Source of the DNA: Herbidospora cretacea
Lineage (GTDB): Bacteria > Actinomycetota > Actinomycetes > Streptosporangiales > Streptosporangiaceae
Direction of reading: 5' to 3'
NCBI RefSeq assembly: GCF_001570605.1
Contig: NZ_BBXG01000001.1
Span: forward strand, 558,001 to 622,000
Length of the DNA: 64,000 bases
Shown: piece by piece, positions 16,913-25,995 of the stretch
Position numbering within the stretch: position 1 is the stretch's first letter
Layout: every line of letters starts with the position of its first letter
Notes under the pieces: generated by a model
Databases searched by the model: none
What the model was told of the DNA's origin: nothing
The model's input: only the letters and a program-made list of their open reading frames with translations
Made by a program: the position numbers and the translations under genes

Positions 16913-19036
16913 GTGGAGACCAGCGGTTACACCACGGCGGGCGGCATCGGGGTCGAGCGCGTGGTGCGCGCCGTCCCTGAGGCGGCTCTGGAGGAGATCG
17001 TCGACTCGCTCGGCACCCGCCGGGGCGGGGCGTTCTCCTCAGGCATGGACTATCCGGGCAGGTACAGCCGATGGGCGTTCGGCTACGTCGACCCCTGCCT
17101 CGAACTCGTCGCGAAGGGCCGCCGCATCTCGGCCCGCGCGCTCAACGACCGGGGCGCCGTCGTGCTCCCCGCCGTCGCGGCCTGTCTCCGCGCCGCCGGA
17201 GAGGTCGTCGGGACGCCGTCGGCCACCTTCGTCGAGGTCGAGGTCCACCCGTCCGACGAGTGGCTGCCCGAGGAGATGCGCTCCCGGCGGCCCACCGTCT
17301 TCACCGCGATCCGCGAGGTCATCGCCGCGTTCAAGGGCGACGACCAGCACCTCGGGCTCTACGGCGCCTTCGGCTACGACCTGGCCTTCCAGTTCGAGCC
17401 GATCCGCTACGCGCTCACCCGCCCCGACGACCAGCGCGACCTGGTCCTCCACCTGCCCGACCGCCTCGTGGTGATCGACCGGGTGAAGGAGACCGTGCTG
17501 GAGTACGGCTACGAGTTCGAGTACGCCGGGAAGTCGACCAGGGGCCTGCCGCGCGACGGCGACTCCCGCGAGCTGACCAGGGCGACCGACATCCCGGCCG
17601 ACCCCGTCAGGGGCGCCTACGCCGACGTCGTGGCCAAGGCCAAGGAGAAGTTCAAGCGCGGCGACCTGTTCGAGGTCGTGCCCGGCCAGGTCTTCCACGC
17701 CCCCTGCGACGACCCGCCCGCCTTCTACCGGGGGCTGCGCACCAGCAACCCGGCCCCCTACGAGTTCATCATCAGCCTGGGCGAGGGCGAGCACCTGGTG
17801 GGCGCGTCCCCGGAGATGTACGTCCGGGTCACCGGCGAGCGGGTCGAGACCTGCCCGATCTCCGGCACGATCGCCCGGGGCGCCAACCCGGTCGAGGACG
17901 CCGAGGCGATCCGCACCCTCCTGTCCAGCGTGAAGGAGGAGTCGGAGCTGACCATGTGCACCGACGTCGACCGCAACGACAAGTCGCGCATCTGCGTGCC
18001 CGGCTCGGTCACGGTCATCGGCCGCCGCCAGATCGAGATGTACTCCCGCCTGATCCACACCGTCGACCACATCGAGGGCTACCTGCGCCCCGAGTTCGAC
18101 GCCCTCGACGCCTTCCTCACCCACATGTGGGCGGTGACCGTCACGGGCGCGCCGAAGACGTGGGCGATGCAGTTCATCGAGGACCACGAGGCCACCACCC
18201 GCCGCTGGTACGGCGGCGCGGTCGGCTTCATCGGCTTCGACGGCTCCATGAACACCGGCCTGACCCTGCGCACCGCCCAGATCAAGAACGGCGTGGCGAC
18301 GGTCCGGGCCGGCGCGACCCTGCTGTTCGACTCCGACCCCGACGCCGAGGAGCGCGAGACCGAGCTCAAGGCCAGCGCCCTGCTGGGCGCGCTGGCGGCG
18401 GTCGGCCGGGGCGAGGTCGCCCAGGAGGCCGTCGCCGCCGAGCAGCCGGGCGAGGGCCACACCGTGCTCCTCGTCGACTACGAGGACTCGTTCGTCAACA
18501 CCCTGGCCGACTACTTCCGCCAGCAGGGCGCGAAGGTCGTCACGCTGCGCCACGGGTTCCCGCTCACCATGATCGAGGAGGTCGCGCCGACCCTGGTCGT
18601 GCTGTCGCCCGGCCCCGGCTGGCCGACCGACTTCGGCACCGAGCGGCTGATCGCCGCCCTCTACGAGCGGAAGCTGCCGGTCTTCGGGGTCTGCCTCGGC
18701 CTGCAGGCCATGGTCGAGCAGGCGGGCGGCCAGCTCGACCTGCTGCCCTACCCGGAGCACGGCAAGCGCGGGCAGATCAAGCGCGAGGGCGACAGCGCGC
18801 TGCTCGACGGGCTGCCCGAGACGTTCACCGCGGCCCGCTACCACTCGGTGCACGCCAAGCACCCGGCCGTGCAGGGCTTCACGGTCACGGCGGCGACCTC
18901 CGACGGCGCGGTGATGGCGATCGAGGACGTCGTCAACCGCCGGTTCGGCGTGCAGTTCCACCCGGAGTCGATCCTCACCACCGAGGGCGGCGCGGGGGCC
19001 AAGATCATCGCCAACGTGCTGAAGCTGGCGCGGTAA
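16913..19036 (+). CDS. trpE: Anthranilate synthase, TrpE-TrpG fusion
   Basis: A 707-residue fusion protein. It makes anthranilate from chorismate and glutamine, the first committed step of tryptophan synthesis. Residues about 1-500 are the chorismate-binding TrpE part (CPISGTIARGANP, CTDVDRNDKSRIC, VTVTGAPKTWAMQFIE). Residues about 520-707 are the glutamine amidotransferase with GPG loop (LSPGPGW), nucleophile Cys in FGVCLGLQAM and His in VQFHPES, so the triad looks complete. GTG at 16913 has AAGGGG 6 bases upstream. Fused TrpEG enzymes are known from rhizobia and some actinomycetes. No other trp genes adjoin it. Confidence 0.92.
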   Translation: METSGYTTAGGIGVERVVRAVPEAALEEIVDSLGTRRGGAFSSGMDYPGRYSRWAFGYVDPCLELVAKGRRISARALNDRGAVVLPAVAACLRAAGEVVGTPSATFVEVEVHPSDEWLPEEMRSRRPTVFTAIREVIAAFKGDDQHLGLYGAFGYDLAFQFEPIRYALTRPDDQRDLVLHLPDRLVVIDRVKETVLEYGYEFEYAGKSTRGLPRDGDSRELTRATDIPADPVRGAYADVVAKAKEKFKRGDLFEVVPGQVFHAPCDDPPAFYRGLRTSNPAPYEFIISLGEGEHLVGASPEMYVRVTGERVETCPISGTIARGANPVEDAEAIRTLLSSVKEESELTMCTDVDRNDKSRICVPGSVTVIGRRQIEMYSRLIHTVDHIEGYLRPEFDALDAFLTHMWAVTVTGAPKTWAMQFIEDHEATTRRWYGGAVGFIGFDGSMNTGLTLRTAQIKNGVATVRAGATLLFDSDPDAEERETELKASALLGALAAVGRGEVAQEAVAAEQPGEGHTVLLVDYEDSFVNTLADYFRQQGAKVVTLRHGFPLTMIEEVAPTLVVLSPGPGWPTDFGTERLIAALYERKLPVFGVCLGLQAMVEQAGGQLDLLPYPEHGKRGQIKREGDSALLDGLPETFTAARYHSVHAKHPAVQGFTVTAATSDGAVMAIEDVVNRRFGVQFHPESILTTEGGAGAKIIANVLKLAR

Positions 19037-19122
19037 AGATCGCGCCGAACGCCTGACCGCCCGGCGCCACCGGCCCTAAAGTCCTGACCCTGTCGTAGCG
19101 GTCGTAAGAGGGGGACGAAGGA

Positions 19123-20238
19123 ATGACGCCGGTGTTGCCGGGTCCGGTCCGGGCGGCGCTGGCGGCGCCTCTCGTCGACCACCACTGCCAGGGAGTCCGC
19201 CGCGACTCCCTGGTCAGGGCGCAGTTCGAGACGCTGATCACCCGGGCGGGCCATCCCGCCCCGCCCGGGACGACCCATTTCGACACCCCCGAGGGCATCG
19301 CGATCCGGCGCTGGTGCGCGCCCGTCCTCGGGCTCGACCCGCACGCCCCGGCCGCCGTCTACCTGGCCAGACGCACCGAACTGGGCGCGGCGGAGGTCAA
19401 CCGGACGCTGCTGCGGGCCGCCGGGGTGGTCGCGTTCCTCGTCGACACCGGCACCCAGCCGGCGCCCGACCTGCTGTCGGTGGCCGAGACGGGGCGGCTC
19501 GGGGGAGCGGCCTCCGACGAGATCGTCCGGCTGGAGCGGGTCGAGCAGGACGTCGCCGAAGAAGGGCTCAGCGCGCCCGGCTACCTCGACCGGCTGCGGA
19601 GCGAGGTCGCGGCGCGGGCCTCCCGGGCGGTCGGGCTGTCGACCGTGATCGGCTACCGCTGCGGCCTGGACGTCGACCCGGTCAGGCCCTCGCGCGGAGC
19701 CGTGCTGGCGGCGGCGGGGCGGCGGGTGGCCGAGCCGAAGGCCACTCTCACCGACCCCGTGCTGCTGCGCCACCTGCTCTGGACCGGCGTGGACGTCGCG
19801 CGTGAACGGGCGATGCCGCTGCAGATCCCGTGCGGGACCTCCGGGGTCGAACCGGGCGTGCTGCACAAGTCCGACCCGACCGCGCTCGCGCCGTTCGTCA
19901 GGGTTCTGGGCCCGCTCGGGGTGCCGGTGATCCTGCTGCACTGCTCGCCCTACCACCGCGAGGCCGCGTTCCTGGCCGCCGCCTTCCCTCACGTGCACAT
20001 CGACGTCCGCGACGGGCTCGCCGACGTGCTCGACCTGGCGCCGTTCCACAAGATCATGTTCGGCTCGGGCGGCTGGGGCGTCGCCGAGACCGTCTACCTG
20101 GGCGCCCTGCGCCACCGGACCGTGCTGGCCCGTGAGCTGGCCGCCCGGATCGAGTCGGGCGACTGGTCGGGCGGGGACGCGGAACGGGTCGCGGGGATGA
20201 TCGGATCCGGGAACGCTCGTCGGATCTACCGACTCTAG
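19123..20238 (+). CDS. Amidohydrolase family protein (FluG-like) with altered metal ligands
   Basis: A 371-residue TIM-barrel protein resembling the N-terminal amidohydrolase domain of FluG and amidohydrolase_2 proteins: 'LVDHHCQGVRRDSL' near the start, 'LGVPVILLHCSPYHREAAFL', 'FPHVHIDVRDGLADVL' and KIMFGSGGWGVAE near the end. In active relatives the N-terminal motif is H-x-H (for example HHCHG) and the last strand ends in Ser-Asp. Here these are HCQ and Ser-Gly, so two metal ligands appear to be lost. It may be non-catalytic or use a different site. Cytoplasmic; substrate unknown. Confidence 0.7.
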   Translation: MTPVLPGPVRAALAAPLVDHHCQGVRRDSLVRAQFETLITRAGHPAPPGTTHFDTPEGIAIRRWCAPVLGLDPHAPAAVYLARRTELGAAEVNRTLLRAAGVVAFLVDTGTQPAPDLLSVAETGRLGGAASDEIVRLERVEQDVAEEGLSAPGYLDRLRSEVAARASRAVGLSTVIGYRCGLDVDPVRPSRGAVLAAAGRRVAEPKATLTDPVLLRHLLWTGVDVARERAMPLQIPCGTSGVEPGVLHKSDPTALAPFVRVLGPLGVPVILLHCSPYHREAAFLAAAFPHVHIDVRDGLADVLDLAPFHKIMFGSGGWGVAETVYLGALRHRTVLARELAARIESGDWSGGDAERVAGMIGSGNARRIYRL

Positions 20239-20292
20239 ATCCTCTTCAGGTAGGAGGAATGGCCGGATCAAGGACGAAAGACTTGAAAGGCC

Positions 20293-21186
20293 ATGACTGC
20301 CATAGAGATCCGGAACCTCAGCAAGTCGTTCGGCGCCGTCCGCGCCGTCGACGACGTCTCCTTCACGGTGGAGGCCGGAACCGTCACGGGATACCTCGGT
20401 CCCAACGGTGCCGGCAAGACCACCACTCTGCGCTCCCTGCTCGGCCTGGTCACCCCCGACACGGGGGAGGCCCTGGTCAACGGGCAGAGGTACGCGTCAC
20501 TCTCCCATCCGCTGGGCGAGGTCGGCGCGGTGCTGGAGGCCACCAGCTTCCACCCGGGCCGCACCGCCCGCGACCACCTGCGCATCCTGACGACCGCGGC
20601 GGGCCTCCCCGCCACCCGGCCCGACGAGGCGCTCGAACAGGTCGGCCTCGCCGACGCCGCCAGGAAGCGGGTCGGCGGGTTCTCCCTCGGCATGCGCCAG
20701 CGCCTCGCCCTCGCGGGCGCGCTGCTCGGCCAGCCGAAGATCTTCATCCTGGACGAGCCCGCCAACGGCCTCGACCCGGCGGGCATCCAGTGGCTGCGGG
20801 GCTTCCTGCGCCACCTGGCCCGCGACACCGGCGCGGCCGTGCTGGTCTCCAGCCACGTGCTGGCCGAGGTCGAGCAGACCGTCGACAACGTGGTCATCAT
20901 CGCCAAGGGCCGCATGATCCGCCAGGGCACCCTGGCCGAGCTCACCGGCAACGGCGGCGGCGCGGTCCGGGTCAGGACCAAGGACGACTTCGCCCCCGCC
21001 CTGCGCGCCGCCGGCGCCCAGGTCGAGGAGGTCGAACCGGGCCTGCTGCGGGTCAAGGGGATGGACGCCGAGGAGATCGGCCGGCTGGCCCTCGACCAGC
21101 GCGTGCTGCTCACCGAGGTCATCCACGAGCGCTCCGACCTGCAGAGCGTGTTCCTCGAACTGACCGGCGAGGGGGCCGCGCCGTGA
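20293..21186 (+). CDS. ABC transporter ATP-binding protein
   Basis: A 297-residue ATPase. Walker A is GPNGAGKT (36-43), the signature motif FSLGMRQRLALAGALLG, Walker B IFILDEPANGLDP, with VSSHVLAEVEQ as H-loop. About 80 C-terminal residues extend past the core fold, as in the bacitracin/lantibiotic exporter-like group. GAAAGG lies just upstream of the ATG. The stop overlaps the permease start as GTGA. Confidence 0.9.
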   Translation: MTAIEIRNLSKSFGAVRAVDDVSFTVEAGTVTGYLGPNGAGKTTTLRSLLGLVTPDTGEALVNGQRYASLSHPLGEVGAVLEATSFHPGRTARDHLRILTTAAGLPATRPDEALEQVGLADAARKRVGGFSLGMRQRLALAGALLGQPKIFILDEPANGLDPAGIQWLRGFLRHLARDTGAAVLVSSHVLAEVEQTVDNVVIIAKGRMIRQGTLAELTGNGGGAVRVRTKDDFAPALRAAGAQVEEVEPGLLRVKGMDAEEIGRLALDQRVLLTEVIHERSDLQSVFLELTGEGAAP

Positions 21187-21968
21187 CGAACCTGATCCGC
21201 GCCGAACTCCAGAAGCTGTTCACCACCCGGCTGTGGTGGGCGATGGCCCTGGTCATGTTCGCCTTCACCGCGTTCGGCCTGGCGTTCCTGATCGCCCAAG
21301 CCGGGGCCGCGCCGGCCAACGGCCAGCCCGGCCTGCCCGCGCTCGACGACCCGGCGTGGCTGCCGCTGGCCCTCAGCTTTGCGTCCGGGGCCAACATCTT
21401 CACGATGATCCTCGGCATCGTGCTGATGACCAGCGAATACCGCTACCAGACGATCACCGGCACGTTCCTCACCACGCCCCGGCGGGGCCGCGTCATCGCG
21501 GCCAAGCTCGGCGCCGGTGTGATCATCGGGGTGTTCTTCGCGGTCATCTCGCTGCTGTTCACCGGTGTCATCGCCATCACCGCCGTGCTCATCGGCGGCG
21601 GGTCGGTCGACCTGACCGGGGGCCGCATCCCGCAGCTCACCCTCGGGGTCTTCGCCACCCTGGTCCTGTACGCCCTGTTCGGCATCGGCCTCGGTGCGCT
21701 CGTGCGCAACCAGGTCGCGGCGCTGATCGGCGGCATCGTCTGGGCCTACGTGATCGAGTCGATCCTGGGCGCCTTCCCGGCCCTCCAGACGGTCGGCAAG
21801 TGGCTGCCCGGCGGCGCCGCGCAGGCGCTCATGAACATCGACTTCGACACCGGCCTCGGGCAGTCCAACCTCCTGCCCGCCTGGGGCGGCGCCCTCGTCC
21901 TGGTCGCCTACGCCCTGCTCTTCGCGGTCGTCGCCAACCTCACGACCACCCGGAGAGACATCACCTGA
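21183..21968 (+). CDS. ABC-2 type transporter permease
   Basis: A 261-residue membrane protein with about six hydrophobic segments ('LWWAMALVMFAFTAFGLAFL', 'AGVIIGVFFAVISLLFTGVI', 'GGALVLVAYALLFAVVANL'). It has the MTSEYRYQTITGTFLTTPRR segment typical of ABC-2 permeases paired with BcrA/NatA-like ATPases. The GTG start overlaps the ATPase stop (GTGA). Substrate not inferable. Confidence 0.88.
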   Translation: MTNLIRAELQKLFTTRLWWAMALVMFAFTAFGLAFLIAQAGAAPANGQPGLPALDDPAWLPLALSFASGANIFTMILGIVLMTSEYRYQTITGTFLTTPRRGRVIAAKLGAGVIIGVFFAVISLLFTGVIAITAVLIGGGSVDLTGGRIPQLTLGVFATLVLYALFGIGLGALVRNQVAALIGGIVWAYVIESILGAFPALQTVGKWLPGGAAQALMNIDFDTGLGQSNLLPAWGGALVLVAYALLFAVVANLTTTRRDIT

Positions 21969-21991
21969 GACCAGGGCTAGGCTCGTGGCCC

Positions 21992-22702
21992 ATGGTGAAG
22001 TTGCAAAGTGACGTATCCGTTGAACTGGTCAAACACAGCGCGTCCGACTCGGACGTGCTGTGGGCGGCCCGGGTCTCGACGGCGGGGGAGCAGTCGCTGG
22101 AGGAGGTCCACAAGGACCCCGAGAAGTCCAAGGGACTCATCAACTTTCTGATGCGCGACCGGCACGGCTCCCCCTTCGAGCACAACTCGATGACCTTTTT
22201 CATCAGCGCGCCCATCTTCGTGTTCCGCGAGTTCCACCGTCACCGCGTGTGGTCGTACAACGAGGAGAGCGGCCGCTACCGGGAGCTGCAGCCGGTCTTC
22301 TACGTGCCCGGCCCCGACCGGCAGCTCGTCCAGCAGGGCCGCCCCGGGAAGTACGAGTTCGTCGACGGCACCCCCGAGCAGCACGCCCTCGTCTCCGAGA
22401 CGATGGAGGAGTCCTACCGGGCGTCCTACGCGGCGTACCAGAAGATGCTGGATGCGGGCATCGCCCGGGAGGTGGCCCGCGCGGTGCTCCCCGTCGGGCT
22501 GTTCTCCTCCATGTACGCCACCTGCAACGCCCGCGCGCTGATGCACTTCCTGTCGCTGCGCACCAAGGACGAGCGGGCCACCGTGCCCTCGTTCCCGCAG
22601 CGCGAGATCGAGATGGTCGGCGAGAAGATGGAGGCCCTGTGGGCCGGGCTGATGCCGCTCACCCACGCCGCCTTCAACGCCAACGGGCGCGTGGCCCCGT
22701 GA
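21992..22702 (+). CDS. thyX: FAD-dependent thymidylate synthase
   Basis: A 236-residue ThyX. The signature RHRxxSxNEESGRY is present as RHRVWSYNEESGRY, and the C-terminal NARALMHFLSLR and PSFPQREIEMVG segments match the family. It makes dTMP from dUMP with methylene-tetrahydrofolate and FAD, cytoplasmic, as a homotetramer. It replaces or accompanies ThyA in many actinomycetes. Usual length. It stands 24 bases after the ABC permease and is probably unrelated to it. Confidence 0.95.
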   Translation: MVKLQSDVSVELVKHSASDSDVLWAARVSTAGEQSLEEVHKDPEKSKGLINFLMRDRHGSPFEHNSMTFFISAPIFVFREFHRHRVWSYNEESGRYRELQPVFYVPGPDRQLVQQGRPGKYEFVDGTPEQHALVSETMEESYRASYAAYQKMLDAGIAREVARAVLPVGLFSSMYATCNARALMHFLSLRTKDERATVPSFPQREIEMVGEKMEALWAGLMPLTHAAFNANGRVAP

Positions 22703-22787
22703 ATTGAGTAGGCGGGTGCTCACGCGCCCGCACCAGGGCTGACCCGATTCTGCGACAACGAGCATCGCGGAAAAGGAGCACCCTGAC

Positions 22788-25646
22788 ATGAGGACAGTGC
22801 GGGCCGCCCTGACCGGGCTACTGGTCATGGCGGCCTTTCTCGTCGCACCACCCGCCCACGCCGCGACCGTCAGGGTCACGGTCCACCTCTACCGGGTCGT
22901 CGAGATCTCCTGCGACGAGGGCGCGACGGTGCCCTGCCCCAACGACTACTACCCGAAGTTCAAGATCGGCTCCGAGGACCTCTACGACGGCAAGGACGAC
23001 TACTGCTGCGCCCACGGCACCGACTTCCGGACCAACTGGGTCCACTCGGCCGACGTCGACACCGGCCAGAACCCGATCGACATCCACATGGAGCTGTGGG
23101 ACCAGGACGACTCCAGCGACGACGACCCCATCGACTGGGGCGCGCCGGGTGACCACGTCGACCTGAAGTTCGACCTGAACACGTGCGTCTTCACCGGCGG
23201 CGGGCTGACGGCGCAGCAGGGCGCGGGCGTCACCTCGCTCGCCGGTGAGAGCGAGCAGAGCGCCGTCGACTCGGCCCGCGGCTACTTCACCATCACCACC
23301 CCCGACTGCCTCCAGAAGGCCAAGACCACCGACGGCGACGGCGACGGTCTCATGGACGTCTGGGAGACCCCCGGCCAGGGCCTCGACGCCGACGGGAACG
23401 GCACGGTCGACCTGGACCTGGCCGCCATGGGCGCGCTGCCCTACCGCAAGGACCTGTTCGTCGAGGCCGACCACATGGAGGGCGCGGCCCCGCAGGCCGG
23501 CGGGCTCACCGATGTGGTCGACGCGTTCGCCGCCGCCCCGGTCGACATGTACGAACCGGGCAAATACCGGGGGGTCAACCTCCACGTGCTGAGCGGCGAG
23601 CAGGTGCCCCGCATCGACGTCGTGAAGTTCAACGACACCGGCCCCGGCCCGCTCGACGACTTCAACGACCTCAAGAGCGGCAGACCGGACGTCGACTGCG
23701 ACGGCTTCCTCGGCACCGCCGCCGACCGGAGCAGCCCGAACTGCGAGAACATCCTGGACGCCCGCCGCAAGGTCTACCGCTACATGATCTTCGGCCACAA
23801 GTACGAGCAGTTCCCCGACTCCTCGGGCCAGGCCGAGATCGACGACGCCACCCTTCAGGGCGGCAACGACTTCATCGTCACCGCCGCCACCTGGGACTTC
23901 GACGACGACGCCGAACGGCGCGTGATCGAGTCGTCCACCTTCATGCACGAGTTCGGCCACACCCTCGGCCTGGGCCACGGCGGCGGCGACCACGTCAACT
24001 GCAAGCCCAACTACCTCAGCGTGATGAGCTACGCCTTCCAGTTCCCGCGCCGCGACCCCAACCGCCCGCTCGACTACAGCAGCGCCGCCAAGGGCACCGC
24101 CTTCACCACCCCGCTGGACGAGAGCGGCCTCGACGAGAGGAAGCGCCTCCACGCGACGCCGGACCCGGCCCGCAAGACGGTCTACGGCGTGAACGGCAAG
24201 CTCAGGGTCGCCGACGCCAACGACCAGCCGATCGACTGGAACGACACGAACGGCAACCAGGAGAGCGCCGCCAAGGCCGACATCAACTGGATCGACTCCA
24301 TCGGCGACCCGGGCGAGGGCTGCAACATCAGGGCGACCCAGACCCTCGACGGTCACGACGACTGGGCCGGCATCCAGTACGACCCCCGGCTGAACGCGGG
24401 CTTCCTCGCCGACGGCGCACGCAACGACCTGCCCAGGGAACTGACCCAGACCGACTACAGGGCGATGGCGCAGCAGGCCGACGTCAGGCTCACCAAGACC
24501 GCCGACCGCGCCGAGGCGACCGGCGGGCAGACCATCTCCTACACCGTCGGCGTCACCGACCTCGGCCCCGGCCCGGCGAAGTCGATCGAGGTCACCGACA
24601 CCCTCCCCGACGGGACGGTCCAGCGCCGCACGCTGCCCGACCTGGCCGCCGGCGCGACCACGACCACCCCGTTCACCTACCAGGTGCCGTGCGCGGTCAC
24701 CGACGGGACAGTGATCACCAACACCGCCACGGTCACCGGCGCCGACGCCGAGGGCGTGCCCGACCCGTCGCGGACCGACAACACCGCCACCGCCTCCACG
24801 ACCGCGCGGGCGCCCAAGCTGACCGTGACCCAGACGGCCACCCCGTCGGCCGGCGCGGGCGAGGCGATCACGTACACGATCACCTACGCGAACGCGGGCG
24901 GCGACGCCGCCTCGAACGTGGCCGTCACGGCGACCCTGCCGAAGGACGTCTACTACAGCACCGCCCTCGACCTGGGCGCCGGGCCGAGACCGGCCACCGC
25001 GACGCTCAACCCCGACGGCACCCGGACGCTCACCTGGAACCCGGGTACGGTGCCCGCCCACTCGGGCGACCAGAAGATCGTCTTCACCGCGCGGCCGACC
25101 CTGCTGGCCCTGCCGGGCGCGACCTTCACCGGGGGCGTGTCGATCGCGTACAGGAACGGGAGCGGGGCCTGCGTGTTCGCCCCGGTCACCGCCTCGTCGA
25201 CGACCACGGTCACCGCGGTCGCACCGAGCCGCGACCCGATGCTCCCGCCCCTGTGGGCGCTGCGGACCGACCTGCGCACGGCCGAGACGCTCGCCCGGGT
25301 GCAGGCGACCGACACCCGCTGGGACGGCGCCGACGGGTCGGCGCCCGACGGCAGGCTGTCGCAGCAGGAGGCCGCGGCGGTGTTCTTCCCGCCGGTCACC
25401 CAGCCGCGCACGCTCCGCGCCGACCTGCTGGCCGCCACGCTCAACCTGGCGACCCGCAGGATCAACGCGGGCACCGTCGTCAGCACGCCCGTGACCAGGG
25501 CCCTCGGCCTCGGCACGGTCGGCGACGCCGTCCGCTACGCCCAGGCGACGCTGGCCCAGCCGCCGTCGCCGCCGAACCTCGTGCGGTACGCCAAGACCGG
25601 CGTGGTCCTCAACGAGGTCAACGCGGGGGTCGCGGAGCGCTACTAG
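22788..25646 (+). CDS. Secreted metzincin-type zinc metalloprotease with DUF11 repeats
   Basis: A 952-residue exported protein. Signal peptide at 1-25 (cut after AHA). About 30-180 is a beta-rich N-terminal domain with acidic stretches. About 182-205 is an Asp-rich segment (TDGDGDGLMDVWE, LDADGNGTVDLDL) likely to bind calcium. The catalytic motif HEFGHTLGLGH is at 387-397 and the Met-turn SVMSY has its Met at 413, the metzincin pattern HExxHxxGxxH. Two DUF11-like beta-sandwich repeats follow (about 563-670 and 676-790), then a 150-residue C-terminal region with an EF-hand-like 'DTRWDGADGSAPDGRLSQQE'. No sortase motif. Its stop is shared with the convergent MoaD-like gene as CTAG. Confidence 0.85.
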   Translation: MRTVRAALTGLLVMAAFLVAPPAHAATVRVTVHLYRVVEISCDEGATVPCPNDYYPKFKIGSEDLYDGKDDYCCAHGTDFRTNWVHSADVDTGQNPIDIHMELWDQDDSSDDDPIDWGAPGDHVDLKFDLNTCVFTGGGLTAQQGAGVTSLAGESEQSAVDSARGYFTITTPDCLQKAKTTDGDGDGLMDVWETPGQGLDADGNGTVDLDLAAMGALPYRKDLFVEADHMEGAAPQAGGLTDVVDAFAAAPVDMYEPGKYRGVNLHVLSGEQVPRIDVVKFNDTGPGPLDDFNDLKSGRPDVDCDGFLGTAADRSSPNCENILDARRKVYRYMIFGHKYEQFPDSSGQAEIDDATLQGGNDFIVTAATWDFDDDAERRVIESSTFMHEFGHTLGLGHGGGDHVNCKPNYLSVMSYAFQFPRRDPNRPLDYSSAAKGTAFTTPLDESGLDERKRLHATPDPARKTVYGVNGKLRVADANDQPIDWNDTNGNQESAAKADINWIDSIGDPGEGCNIRATQTLDGHDDWAGIQYDPRLNAGFLADGARNDLPRELTQTDYRAMAQQADVRLTKTADRAEATGGQTISYTVGVTDLGPGPAKSIEVTDTLPDGTVQRRTLPDLAAGATTTTPFTYQVPCAVTDGTVITNTATVTGADAEGVPDPSRTDNTATASTTARAPKLTVTQTATPSAGAGEAITYTITYANAGGDAASNVAVTATLPKDVYYSTALDLGAGPRPATATLNPDGTRTLTWNPGTVPAHSGDQKIVFTARPTLLALPGATFTGGVSIAYRNGSGACVFAPVTASSTTTVTAVAPSRDPMLPPLWALRTDLRTAETLARVQATDTRWDGADGSAPDGRLSQQEAAAVFFPPVTQPRTLRADLLAATLNLATRRINAGTVVSTPVTRALGLGTVGDAVRYAQATLAQPPSPPNLVRYAKTGVVLNEVNAGVAERY

Positions 25647-25954
25647 TTCAGCGCCGGGAGCACGTAGACCTCGGCGCCCGGGGGGAGCTCGCAGTCGAGC
25701 CCTCCCAGGCGCCGGGCGTTCTCCCCGCACACGAAGATGCCGATGTGCCGCCGCAGCACGCCGTATTCGTCGCGCAGCCGCCCCTCCAGGTCGGGGTGGG
25801 TGCGGCGCAGCGTGTCGAGCGCACCGCCGAGCGTCGGGGTCTCCGACTCCTCGGGAGCCACGGCGAACACCCTCACCTGGGTGTCGTCGCCGATCCAGTG
25901 GCGCAGCGTACTGGGCAGCACGAAGGTCACCAGGGTGACCGGCCGGGCGTTCAT
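25643..25954 (-). CDS. MoaD/ThiS-like ubiquitin-fold protein lacking the C-terminal Gly-Gly
   Basis: A 103-residue protein with the beta-grasp pattern of actinobacterial MoaD/ThiS proteins: PTLGGALDTLRRTHPDLEGR, then LRRHIGIFVCGENARRL and LPPGAEVYVLPALN. These proteins normally end in Gly-Gly, which is adenylated and thiocarboxylated to carry sulfur. Here the end is PALN, so sulfur transfer by the usual route is not possible unless the C terminus is processed, and no Gly-Gly lies nearby. No activating E1-like enzyme adjoins it. It may be a divergent relative with another role. Confidence 0.65.
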   Translation of the reverse strand: MNARPVTLVTFVLPSTLRHWIGDDTQVRVFAVAPEESETPTLGGALDTLRRTHPDLEGRLRDEYGVLRRHIGIFVCGENARRLGGLDCELPPGAEVYVLPALN

Positions 25955-25995
25955 CGCCCTATCGTGCCAGGGCGCGACGCGATCGCGGGCAGGGT

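Noticed and set aside
20259-20292. AGGAGG followed closely by ATG, opening a frame that runs into the permease
   Set aside because: The spacing to the ATG is too short, and the frame overlaps the ATPase gene out of frame with no recognisable protein; the ATPase start at 20293 has its own AAAGG.
22818-25730. A 970-codon open frame on the minus strand
   Set aside because: Antisense shadow of the metzincin gene, Arg/Gly/Val/Asp repeats only.
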